Notes under the pieces: generated by a model | The model's input: only the letters and a program-made list of their open reading frames with translations | Told to the model about the DNA's origin: nothing | Databases searched by the model: none | NCBI GenBank assembly: GCA_036245525.1 | Contig: BTPG01000002.1 | Span: 122,498,451-122,562,450 of the forward strand | Reading direction: 5' to 3' | Length of the DNA: 64,000 bases | Source of the DNA: Semisulcospira habei | Lineage: Eukaryota > Mollusca > Gastropoda > Semisulcospiridae | In this document: one piece after another, positions 1-64,000 of the stretch | Position numbering within the stretch: the stretch's first letter is position 1 | Layout of the letters: each line of letters starts with the position of its first letter | Translations under genes and position numbers: made by a program

Positions 1-8
1 CCCCCCCC

Positions 9-482
9 TTCCTCGTCAAGACCAGGTCTCCCTTGACCGCGCCCCAGGTGATAAGCATACAGCCGCTGAAAGATGTGAACTTTCCCCAGGAGACCAGGCA
101 GCAGGATCCAGTGCGCGCCCTATGCGTATACCTACGCTGCTCCAAGCCCGTCCGACGGGGATGGTCACGCCTCGTTCTGCCATTGGCCCCAGGCAGAACT
201 GATATAACAGCCCAGACGATATCTTCCTGGCTACGCTGGGTCATACGTTCCGCCTACCAGGACCTTTCCCTGGAGGGAGTGAAGAGGCTTAAGATCTGCG
301 CGCATGAGGTCAGAGCCATGGCCACGAGCGTCGCCTTCGACCGCAACTGTGCCTTTCGAGACATCGTAGCTGCAGTCGCCCACTTCTGCCTCCAGGATCT
401 GGCAGGCCAGCGAGACAACCTCGCACTAGTGGGGGACATCGCCGCAGCGCAACACTCCCTTCCGGTGCCGGAGGCGCCTTAG
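9..482 (+). pseudogene. DIRS tyrosine recombinase, C-terminal part (copy A)
   Basis: The frame is open from the window edge to a stop at 480-482. It contains RQQDPVRAL, the AHEVRAMATSVAFDRN block (the H-x-x-R catalytic pair of tyrosine recombinases) and DLAGQRDNLALVGD near the end. The WRAESTFARFY stretch seen in other copies, which carries the likely Tyr nucleophile, is deleted here, so this copy is probably inactive even before considering its missing 5' part. Confidence 0.85.
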
Positions 483-587
483 GTACGACTTAGCTGAAAT
501 TGTCGGGAGTTTGCGACTGGGAGGATGGCTCTGACTAAAGCTCTTATTCAGGGGTAGATTGGGCGCGGCACCCTCCTCCTTTTCGCA

Positions 588-691
588 ATTCTTCCATACA
601 GTAATGTCATCGGTAATGTTTTTGAGGAAACAAATGAATTTTTCTCTAAAATGTATTTTTTCGAAAAATACTTACTGATGACATTACTCGG
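588..691 (+). repeat. DIRS internal complementary region (copy A)
   Basis: The first half, to about GAGGAAACAAA, is the reverse complement of a DIRS left end (TTTGTTTCCTC...ATTAC). The second half, TGAATTTTTCTC onward, is the reverse complement of the right end. The two fused in this way spell the junction expected of a circular DIRS intermediate. Confidence 0.85.
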
Positions 692-920
692 AGGACCCTC
701 CCACCCCACAAGTATTCCGACTGGTTGTCACACCACGTGGCACGTGACCTGAGGGGCGGAAAGCTACTCACGGCCCTGGTTACAGTGCCCTGAGTTGCCT
801 CCCTGGTTGTGTAGGAACACAACAGGTTCTTAGGCTGAAATTGAGTAAGTAGTAGACACTTCCATACAGTAATGTCATCGTAAGTATTTTTTGAAAAAAA
901 TACATTTTAGAGAAAAATTC

Positions 921-1892
921 ATATTTCTGTACACACATGCTTGAAACTTGGTGAAATACTTTCTTAAGTGGGTGGCTAAGAGAGCCTCTGAGCAGATTGT
1001 AATTGAATGTCTCATTGAAGACATAATAACCGTTTAAAGGAAGTCGGTTGACCCAGATTAGAGAATTTTTTTGTTGTTGTTGTGGTATTTACTTGAACCT
1101 TGAACCTAGCTAGTATGGAGAAAGACATTTGGATGAGTTCATTAGCCAGCTGTGTATCCTTTCAACTTCTTTAGTAAAAAAATAATTCTTTTCAGAAAAG
1201 AATTAAAACACTAAAAAAACCTTGACTTCTAGAGAAAGTCAGACATTGGCGGTGACGTAAAAGAGGCAACTCCGTCACCATGCAGACACTGACATAATAC
1301 TCTAAATCTGATGTCATTCTCTCTCTCGCATGCAGCTCTCTCTCTCTCACACAAACGTGCGCATCTTCAGGAGGAATAGATCCTCATGCGCCCTCCAGTC
1401 GCATGAGGATCTATGCCTCTTGGAGATGTTTGGAGCGTGCGAATGCACGCACATGCTCATCGACACGCTTTCAGAAGAGCATGCAGGTCACCCGTGTACT
1501 TAGTCTATCATGTAGCTAGGTAAAGTCAACCTGCTTTCACACAAATTATAGCAAGACTGAAATTGTACTGTGAAGTTCTAGTTTTGTCACCATTTCTCAA
1601 GCCTATGAAGTGAAAGTAAAACTCATATCACGTAAAATATAAAATTACGTAATACCTAAAACTTAATGTCGTGATAAATGACGTTTGACAAATCAATGAC
1701 GAGTATGTCCTGCGCCCCTTATAGAACTCCCTGACACATAGGCAGATCTACGAGACTTTTTCAATAGGAGATAATTCAATATCAGAATCAGGTCAAAGAC
1801 AAAAGGTAGAGCTCTCATATAAAACAGTAATGGGACTTTGTGGGTTATGGGTTTTGTGGGTTATGGTTCATCCATCTTGTTTTTTTTTTCAG
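921..1892 (+). repeat. Dispersed 960-bp repeat, copy 1
   Basis: The sequence is closely matched at 61171-62127, with a shorter diverged copy at 63585-63800. It begins ATATTTCTGT, contains a CTCATGCG...CGCATGAG hairpin near 1381-1413, and ends at a T-rich tract plus CAG that serves as the acceptor of the host exon at 1893. No ORF or transposase is visible, so it is probably non-autonomous. Confidence 0.8.
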
Positions 1893-56719
<54,827 letters not shown>

Positions 56720-58309
56720 GTAAGATGTGTGTGCTGGTTTGTTGTGGACAGTACAGCCAAATGTAACCAATTTTAGCGTGGAAATCCAAAATCTCATCAT
56801 TGTGGGTGCACTGTTCTATGGTTTTAGAATTTGTGGTCAAAATTACAGACCAGCATGTAAATGATGATGATGCTTTTTTATTTCCACTTATGGAAGTGCT
56901 TATCAGACAGTAAGTACACTGAGTCTAATAAGTCTTGCGTACTCTGTGGCGATGTATGCTGGTCGCTTTTGGTCAGAGAACTTTGCATGCACAGATCACT
57001 CAAACTGAATGTCCGAACGATACAACATTTCATGGGGTAAATGAACTGGGGTCATCCGTTTCATCACTCGGTTTTGTACACTGGTCAGATCAGAATAGCT
57101 AGAACTTTTGAAGAGTGAAAGTATCGACCCCTCTGGGGAAAATACTGATCATACAAGTAAACAGAGAAGTACGTTCAAGCCAAAAACTTACGTGTTTAGA
57201 AGAAACCGGGCTTCGATACTTGGTGTGCTGCAAGCGATTGGACTGAGACAGGAGATCTAAGCAAGGGACCAAGATTAGATCTGCTTTTTAGCCTTGCAAA
57301 ATTGCAGCATTGTTTATGTACTATGACCCATGAGTCATATCACAACAAACACTAGAATAACATGTTTGTCTTGACCGTCATAATCTACAGACACAAGCAT
57401 TTTTGAAACTGTGTGGTGTTAACAGAGAATTCACCTGCTGACAATTTATCAAACGTTGAGTTTGGATGGTGACATTGGTCACTCTGTGCTTCAGTTACAT
57501 GTAGGTTGAGAGCATTTCTGCTCAACAAGGGTCCATACAATATTAGTGGGCAAAGACATTTTCTGTGAAAGTATTTTTTTCAAATTATTTTCGGATGCAG
57601 GTGTTCTAGGAAACTTTGTAGCTGTCCACCATGTTTTATTCAAGACTTACTAGACTTTATTAGAGTGCATGCAATGATGGTCTGTATTTTAATAGTAGAC
57701 TGCATGTAATAATAGCCTGCTTTTAATAGACTGCATGTAATAATAGTCTGTTGTTAACAGAGTGCATGTAATAATAGTCTGTTGTAGCTCTTTGCCTACT
57801 ATCGGCACCAGTCTCCACTGCCGGCATGCTTCCTTTGTCACGTGGAATGCTGCCCACAGTAGACCCACAGTACAATACAAGTGCTGGGCTATTGTTAGTG
57901 CTTATACATTAATCAAAAGTGGTTACAGATGCACACTGCATGTGAAAATAAATGGGCTTCCCATTCATATCATGTTCAAGTTGTGTTTCTAAGTTGGGTC
58001 GCTTCTACCTGCAACTTTCAGTCGCAATTTTCAATCACTCTAGGTTTGCGACAGCATAGTGGACAGATGTGATTCTTAGAGGAGGTTTCTTGTGAGGTTG
58101 GCTTTGATGATAAAGAATTTGCTGGCTTTGTTTAGGAAGAACTAAGTGAAAGCTGTTGCTGAATCGGAAATCAAAGGGTGTAGTGAAGTGAAAACACAGA
58201 CTATCAAAGAATCAGAGGATGAAATAACCATTTTTGTGGCATCTTGAATTTCTTCTACAGTTGTTTGCATTTTCGCCATTGTGGACATTTATCATATTTT
58301 GCACACAAG
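56720..58309 (+). other. Intron or downstream sequence
   Basis: No further SOWAH exon recognised. A minisatellite of about 35-bp units (GACTGCATGTAATAATAGTC) lies at about 57640-57790. Confidence 0.5.
57640..57790 (+). repeat. Minisatellite, about 35-bp unit
   Basis: Four to five units with GCATGTAATAATAGTCTG; related units recur at about 58405-58505. Confidence 0.8.
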
Positions 58310-58410
58310 TTCAAGAGGCAGGTACTGGCACCAAGCTATTCTGACACCACCCTTGAACTGTCCTGGTCAATGCACATCCTGTCGTAGTGTGTCAGGGCTT
58401 TATGGGTTAA
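58310..58410 (+). mobile_element. P1 fragment, right half
   Basis: GGCACCAAGCTATTCTGACACCA to GGGCTTTATGGGTTAA. Confidence 0.6.
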
Positions 58411-58505
58411 CAGACTGCTTGATTAATAGTTTGTTTTTAATAGATTGCATGTAATAATCGCATAGTAGTCTGTTTTTAATGGACTGCATGTAATAATAGT
58501 ATGTT
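58405..58505 (+). repeat. Minisatellite related to 57640-57790
   Basis: AGTTTGTTTTTAATAGATTGCATGTAATAAT-type units, two to three copies. Confidence 0.7.
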
Positions 58506-58715
58506 AACCCTTTCACTGCCAAGAAAAGTGAAAATGATCCAGCCTAAAGAGACATGGATCCTCTTGAGCCCCTGCAGTTGTGGGGACTCATGAGGATCTA
58601 TGTCTTCTGTTGACACAGCTTTATATCCATGTTCTTTGGACAGCTGGGGCTCTTGGGCGTTCAATTAGGACAAATTTAAAAAACACAATCTGTGTCCTTG
58701 CAGCGAAGGGGTTAA
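58504..58715 (+). mobile_element. P3 palindromic TTAA element
   Basis: TTAACCCTTTCACTGCCAAG left, GCAGCGAAGGGGTTAA right. Hairpin GGATCCTCTTGAGCCCC / GGGGACTCATGAGGATC. Confidence 0.8.
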
Positions 58716-58728
58716 GCCCTTCCCTGCC

Positions 58729-58785
58729 ACTGGACGTCCATAACGTCACTGGACGTCTATAATGTCACTGGACGTCTATAACGTC
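58729..58785 (+). repeat. 22-bp tandem repeat with ACGTC core
   Basis: Three units of CACTGGACGTCyATAAyGT. Confidence 0.85.
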
Positions 58786-58970
58786 TTGTTCACTCAAAGA
58801 GCAAAGGCCACAACCGTTCAAGGAACATAGATCTTGGATTGTGCACATTTTTGACGGCAGTGAAGGGTACAACATAGAATGCATGTATTGTCTGCTACCT
58901 CCTGTTGCTGCTTACTGGGAAGGCAACTAACGTGTAGTGTCTGCTGAGCACTTCCTATGGGACACAAGTT

Positions 58971-59137
58971 TAACCCCTTCACTGCCGAGAAAAAGTGAAC
59001 ACAATTCAACTGCAAGAGAGATAGATCCTGATAAGCCCCCGCCTCTTGCTGAGACCAATTTGTATCCATGCTTATGGTTTAAATGAACAAATATTTCAGA
59101 AACAAAAATATATGTATAGTGGCAGGGAAGGGGTTAA
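58971..59137 (+). mobile_element. P3 palindromic TTAA element
   Basis: TTAACCCCTTCACTGCCGAG left, GGCAGGGAAGGGGTTAA right; right hairpin arm deleted. Confidence 0.78.
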
Positions 59138-59155
59138 CATCAGAGTGAATTAATA

Positions 59156-59223
59156 GTTCAAGGGTGGTGCCAGAATAGCTTGGTGCCCATAGGCACCAAG
59201 CTATTCTGGCGCCACCCTTGAAC
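59156..59223 (+). mobile_element. P1 hairpin core without termini
   Basis: GTTCAAGGGTGGTGCCAGAA and its complement around a CCATAGG loop; GAATAG/CTATTC subtype. Confidence 0.75.
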
Positions 59224-59592
59224 ATCAAATTGAATTAACTGTTTACCGGTACCTCATAAATAGTGGTGTGGTTGGCTTCAATCAGCTCTGGTAACTTGAG
59301 GGTGGTGTGTGACTAGTTTGTCATCTGTCTAGGTGTCATGCCTTTGAGCTGTCACAGTTCATCCATCTGTTTGTATTTGTTCCAATCTCATACAAGTCAA
59401 GTGAGTGAAAGTGTGATCATTTTGAGTTTTGCCAGACATTCCTGTATGTGTAGGAATACTTTTCATTACAGTTGACTTATAACAAAGCAGGATATCATTA
59501 AAGTTGAATATACACCGCTTTTTCTGAGGTGCAAACTGCACGTTTTCTGTGTGAATTACACTTCTATAACAAACTTCAGATATTTTATAACA

Positions 59593-59806
59593 TTAACCCT
59601 TTTAGCCCCAGATCCCTACAGCAGGAAATGGATTGATCATGATAATTCAAGGGTAGTGCCAGATTAGCTTGGCGCCTGAAGGCGCCAAGCTAATCTGGCA
59701 CTACCCTTGAATTATCATGGTCAAGCCATCTCCTGCAGCTGGTACATAGTCATCAGGCAATGCCTCCAAAATTTAAGAAATGGGACCTTGGGACTAAAAG
59801 GGTTAG
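59593..59806 (+). mobile_element. P1 palindromic TTAA element (best copy)
   Basis: Family definition: about 210 bp, TTAACCCwTTTAGCCCCAr...ACTAAAAGGGTTAG ends. A central hairpin of roughly 45-bp arms, CATGATAATTCAAGGGTAG... and GGCGCCAAGCTAATCTGGCA..., has a 3-6 nt loop. Flanking single-copy parts contain CTGCAGC(T/A)GGTACATAGT and TCCAAAATTT. No ORF; it would need a trans-acting transposase. Confidence 0.87.
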
Positions 59807-60108
59807 CATAATTTGGGTTCTTTGACATTTGTTATATCTGATATATATGTATATAGATTACTGGTTCACTTTTGAATTTCATCAATTTAAAGCGATCTGC
59901 TCCATGACAGGCTTTGATTGCTAAAATTTGCCAATACAATGTGTTATCAATGTTATCTAACATCAACTAAATTTTTCTACCCTTCTTTTCACAATCGGTG
60001 TGAGTAGGCTTACTTACCAGAGGTTTTCCACTGCCTAACACAAATACAGAAGTAGAAGAGAAGTCTTTCATTATATCACATTCAAACTTCATCATTTCAT
60101 TACCAGCA

Positions 60109-60189
60109 TTAACTCATTCAAGATGTACCACCTCCGGATACGCGGCATAAGCCACATATCTGGAGGCGGCCACGTCTCGAATGAGTTAA
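60109..60189 (+). mobile_element. Short TTAA element of a fourth type
   Basis: TTAACTCATTC...GAATGAGTTAA termini around an imperfect CCACCTCCGGAT...ATCTGGAGG hairpin. Same edge rule as P1-P3, different body. Confidence 0.72.
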
Positions 60190-60599
60190 TGTAAGACATA
60201 ATATTATTAACATTTATAAAGGAGACATTGCAAACTATGAAACCTTTACTGTCTGGAGTGTGTCGCTTTCGGTAAAGCAAAATGCTGACCTACTGTAAGT
60301 CTATAAAGTAAACTTCTTTGAAAATACTGTTTGTATTATTACATGTCAGTAACAGGCAATTGTGTAGTGGTTTACGTTTCTTCAGTAATGTGAACCGAGA
60401 GGGACATGGACTGACGGTGCCCAGATCAGAATCGGACCCATCTCTGGCCAGGAAAACCTTCATCTGAACCCCCACCATCATGGATTGCTGCTGTTGCAGA
60501 TGCATGCTAAAGACAGAGATTCTCATGAGTCCCCTTGGTCTTAGAGTACCCCGTGGCAAATCAGACTCGGCTATTGAAAGGAAATAACGCTACAATAAG

Positions 60600-60710
60600 A
60601 TATGGATCCACTATGACAGTTCATGGGCTGTGCCAGAATAGCTTGGCACCAGTTGACTCCAAGCTGTTCTTGCACCACTCTTGAACTGCTTGTATCATAG
60701 CCATTCAGTT
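60600..60710 (+). mobile_element. P1 fragment
   Basis: GTGCCAGAATAGCTTGGCACC and CCAAGCTGTTCTTGCACCA arms; no termini. Confidence 0.55.
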
Positions 60711-60713
60711 TCT

Positions 60714-60950
60714 TCCCTGCCATTGGATGCATAGTTTGTTTTTGAAATCTTTTTCATTTAATGACCAAAAGCCAAAACTGTCCCAAGGAACATGGTTACA
60801 AATTGGTCTTAGCTAAAGGCATAGATCCTCATGTGCCCCTACAGTCATCAGGGCTTGTAAGGATCTGTGTCTCTTGCAGCTGGTTTGTGTTCAAATTTTT
60901 TAGCAGCAAAGGTGTTTTTAAGTCCCTTCTATTTATAAAAATGACTTTTT
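60714..60950 (+). mobile_element. P3-like fragment
   Basis: Diverged ends (TTCCCTGCCATTGG); the AGATCCTCATGTGCCCC arm faces GGGCTTGTAAGGATCTG. Confidence 0.5.
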
Positions 60951-61109
60951 AGGATGGGTCGCGGTGGGGTGAATTTAATAGCATGTCCATGATGTCAAAG
61001 GCGGGCAGGCTAAACCTCTAACAATTAAAGTAACAAGATAAAAATTACGTCATGTCTAGTTACACTAACCTCACTGCTGAACGTACATTAGGCGCGAAGC
61101 GCCATATGT

Positions 61110-61155
61110 ACTAACTTATGTATGTATGTGCGTATGTGTGTGCGTATGTATGTAA
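61110..61155. repeat. (TATG/TGTG)n microsatellite
   Basis: TATGTATGTATGTGCGTATG-type run just before the dispersed repeat; a GGCGCGAAGCGCC palindrome sits at 61091-61103. Confidence 0.8.
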
Positions 61156-61170
61156 ACAAGAGAATCTCTG

Positions 61171-62127
61171 ATATTTCTGTTCACACAAGCTTGAAACTTG
61201 GCAAAATACTTTCTTAAGTGGGTGGCTAAGACTAAGAGAGCCTCTGAGCATATTGTAATTGAATGTCTCATTGAAGACATAAACAACCGTTTATAGGAAG
61301 TCGGTTGACCCAGATTAGAGACCGTAATTTTTGTCATATTTACTTGAACCTTTGCTTATAGATAGTTTGGAGAAAGACATTGGATGAGTTCGTTAGCCAG
61401 CTTTGTATCCTTTCAACTTCTTTAGTAAAAAATTAATTCTTTTCAGAAAAGAATTAAAACCCTAAAAAACCTTTACTTCTAGGGAAAGTCAGACAGTGGC
61501 GGTGATGTAAAAGAGGCAACTCGGTCACCACGCAGACACTGACATAATACTCTTAATATGATGTCATTCTCTCTCATGCGCGCGGCTCTCTCTCTCTCTC
61601 ACACAAACATGCGCGCATCTCCAGGAGGAACAGATCCTCATGCACCCTCCAGGCGCATGAGGATCTATGCCTCTTGGAGATGTTTGGAGCGCGCGCGCAT
61701 GCACGCACACACACATCAACGCGCTTTCAGAAGAGCATGCAGGTGACCCGTTTACTTAGTGTATCATTTAGCTAGGTAAAGTCAACCTGCTGTCACACAA
61801 ATTATAGCAAGACTGAAATTGTACTGTGAAGTTCTTACTTTGTCACCATTTTCTCAAGCCTATGAAGTGAAAGTGAAAGTGAAACTCATATCACTTAAAA
61901 TATAAAATTACATAAAATGACGTTTGACAAATCAATGACGCGTATGTCCTGCTCCCCTTATAGAACTCACTGACGCATTGAAAAAATCAGCGAGACTTTT
62001 TCAATAGGAGATACTTCATCATCAGAATCGGATCAAAGACAAAAGGTAGAGACCATTGACAGTGAGGACATCTCTCATATAGAAGGGACTTTGTGGGTTA
62101 TGATTCATCCCATCTTGTTGTCTTCAG
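61171..62127 (+). repeat. Dispersed 960-bp repeat, copy 2
   Basis: About 85-90% identical to 921-1892 along its length, with small indels. Its end, CATCTTGTTGTCTTCAG, corresponds exactly to the acceptor of the host exon in copy 1. No exon follows here. Confidence 0.85.
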
Positions 62128-62735
62128 TGGCAAATCCCAGATTTGGCAGTTGCTACCTTAGGGCTCAATGTCTTTTGCCTCCTTTAACGAAACAGCCTCA
62201 TGGCAAAAGCCATCATGAACAGCTGGCAGAGTTGTATTAGGTGGCATGCTTCTTGCTGACTGTAATATATGTGTACTCTCCAGACTACTAGTAAAAAACT
62301 TTATGCAAGAAAGATTTGGTGTGACTGAGTGAGGGAGACATTCAATTGAAATAGGATTGCGCACTTTAGCGGAGAACAAAAGTACAGAGAAAACGTACAT
62401 TAAGTCCACACCATTCCTTGTGGGGAAAAGGAAAGAAGAACAAGTGCATTTGCGATGTTTTCCTTTATGTGTGTTCAGAATGTGATATTCTGCATTTCAG
62501 TGTGTTCAGTGAATTGCTTCAGAGCATTCTGCAGTACGCTTCAGCTGCTTTTATGTGGTGTAGTGAATAGCGGTTGGCTATTTATAAGTGCAAACTTTGT
62601 TATCATTGTTATACAGTTGTGATTGCGTCATTGGGCAGAGTTTGTTCATACCCAGGTATATATTATCCTCACAAAGATTATATGTGCTTGTTGTTTTAGA
62701 CATGACTGAGGGGGTAATTTGTGTTTAGTCTGTTT
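62128..62735 (+). other. Intron or intergenic sequence, nothing recognised
   Basis: No repeat or exon recognised. Confidence 0.5.
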
Positions 62736-62994
62736 GGGGCGGTCCGTGGCGCAGTGGTTAAGACGCCTGCCACCAATGCTAAAGGTGCGAGGTTCGATTA
62801 CGGGTTCCGGCGTCGGATTTTTCTCCTCTAGTAAGTGTCACCGTTAATTCGGGCGGACCGTCGGGGGTTCTTTCTCCGGGTACTCCGGCTCTTCCTCCCC
62901 CTTCACTTTGGTATCAGTTTCACTTTGGTATCAGTTTCAGTCTAAAGAAAATCCCAGCGAAGAAAAATGCGCTTAAATAGAGGAGGCAGTTCTG
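62736..62994 (+). mobile_element. tRNA-derived SINE
   Basis: The head resembles tRNA-Gly(GCC): box A TGGCGCAGTGG at 62747-62757, anticodon-arm-like GCCTGCCAC, box B GGTTCGATTAC at 62791-62801. The body contains CTTTCTCCGGGTACTCCGG and a tandem CACTTTGGTATCAGTTT, the tail is A-rich. It is internally promoted by Pol III if active. It is not a functional tRNA because acceptor and T stems do not pair. Confidence 0.82.
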
Positions 62995-63097
62995 ACACAG
63001 TTTATCCATTTTTGTTCAAACTGAACATACAGACACGGATACAGTGCTGTAATGTCTTCGTTGGTGAAACAGATAAACAGCCTACAGAGTTTCATTA

Positions 63098-63304
63098 GCA
63101 CATTTAACCACAAGGCCGCATCTCCCAAAGTTTGGCAGTGTCATCTAACAGCTGTACCAGTTGAGGTGATGATCGACTATGATAATTCAATGGTAGTGTC
63201 AGATTAGCTCAGCACCTGATGGCGCCAAGCTAATCTGACACTACCCTTGAATTATCATGGTCATTCTACCTCCTGCTGTAGTGCGCCAGGACTAAATGGG
63301 TTAG
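63098..63304 (+). mobile_element. P1 palindromic element
   Basis: ACATTTAACCACAAGGCCGCAT left, ACTAAATGGGTTAG right. Arms GTGTCAGATTAGCTCAGCACC and GGCGCCAAGCTAATCTGACAC share the TGTCAG/CTGACA variant. Confidence 0.8.
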
Positions 63305-63584
63305 GTTGTATACTTCTTGCTGACTGTAATAGGCTAGACCATTCAAAATGGTTTGTGGTGGGGTGCGATGAGTAACAAGTATTTGCACACCCATGATGTC
63401 AGATGAGACTTGATGGTGTCAAGCTCTATTGAAAGAAGTAACAAAGCGAAAATTATATCCAGTCTGACTTTGACAGCAGTACAGAACATAGTGTTGGCAC
63501 CATGGGTCATGTGTGTCTATATAGGCTGTTAATGTTTCCGGTGTTTGTGCAAACTTTAAATTTTGGGATGCTGTCTGAAAATAG

Positions 63585-63800
63585 GAGAGAGCCTCTGAGG
63601 ATACTGAGATTGGCGGAGTGCTCATTGAAGAGAAATGAACACATCGGTGAAAGTTCGTTGACCCACATTTGAGTCTGTAATTTTGTTCTATTCACTTGAA
63701 ATTTCACACTTATTTTGCTTATAAAATCATCACTGGATGAGCTGTTGGACAGCTTGTACCTCTTCAACTATGTGAGCAGAAAACAATCGAAAATTAAAAA
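63585..63800 (+). repeat. Dispersed repeat, diverged copy 3
   Basis: GAGAGCCTCTGAGG, CTCATTGAAGA, GTTGACCCACATTTGAG and TTCACTTGAAAT match the first third of copies 1 and 2 at clearly lower identity. Confidence 0.65.
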
Positions 63801-64000
63801 ACCCTGTCAGCCAGTCAACCAAGTCAGGCATTCAGGACTAATAATAATGGGTAGGCCATCGAAGCCGATGATGTTGTCATTGTGCATGACTTGTATTTGT
63901 GGGTGCGGGTGTGGCTGGCCAAACCAATCCTGGAGCCACACCTGCGAGGGCAATGGGGGCACTGGAACGTGGCTGTAGGGAGAGTCGACGCTGTCTTTCT

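Larger units (their letters stand above)
1..921 (+). mobile_element. DIRS retrotransposon copy A, 3' part
   Basis: Only the right part of this copy is in the window: the end of the tyrosine recombinase, the internal complementary region and the right terminal repeat (about 722-921), which ends GAGAAAAATTCA. The 5' part lies to the left. The same end sequence closes copies B, B2, D, E and F with small changes. It sits directly against a dispersed repeat that starts near 921. Confidence 0.88.

Noticed and set aside
62736..62810. A functional tRNA gene
   Set aside because: Box A and B are present but the acceptor and T stems do not pair and a SINE body follows.

Overview
This is a piece of a large, repeat-rich animal genome. 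There are no bacterial-style operons. Spliced host exons are separated by long introns full of transposons, microsatellites and short palindromic repeats. The host protein, the DIRS-type retrotransposons and the (CA)n, (AT)n and poly-C tracts fit a marine lophotrochozoan, most likely a gastropod mollusc. The species assignment is inference.

Host gene. One + strand gene runs through the whole window: a SOWAH (sosondowah) family ankyrin-repeat protein. Twelve coding segments can be placed between 1893 and 56719, and the gene continues off both ends. Seven are ordinary exons (34 codons, 30 codons, 73, 81, 45, 245 and 107 nt). The other five are microexons of 12, 3, 3, 3 and 3 nt (DLSN, G, Y, H, G). 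They exactly fill the gaps that the ankyrin consensus demands on either side of the SALHWAAK exon. All lie in phase 0, each behind a pyrimidine-rich acceptor and in front of a GTAAGT donor. This is the most striking signal in the window.

Intron invaders. About 33 kb consists of DIRS-order retrotransposons (gag-like ORF, reverse transcriptase, RNase H, tyrosine recombinase, inverted terminal repeats and an internal complementary region). There are seven copies, here named A (1-921), B (2848-13319) with B2 nested in it (3926-8960), C (15076-about 20423, cut short), D (20659-32913) with E nested in it (25986-31885), and F on the minus strand (34531-40309). All coding regions carry stops, frameshifts or deletions. 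Three LINE fragments are present: one in D (RT C-terminus, Rex1/CR1-like, within 22239-23238), one in F (RTE-like, 35128-36440, with a 12-bp target duplication) and a CR1/L2-like 3' end at about 32925-33345.

40.3-64 kb. The remaining introns hold three families of small palindromic elements bounded by TTAA (called P1, P2 and P3 here), a 370-bp tandem duplication, long (AT)n and (CA)n arrays, a tRNA-derived SINE near 62.74 kb, and copies of a roughly 960-bp dispersed repeat (921-1892, 61171-62127, 63585-63800). The P elements are found in host intron sequence and I saw none inside the DIRS copies, so the DIRS insertions look younger.

Nothing here looks like a CRISPR array, a true tRNA or rRNA gene, or an operon.
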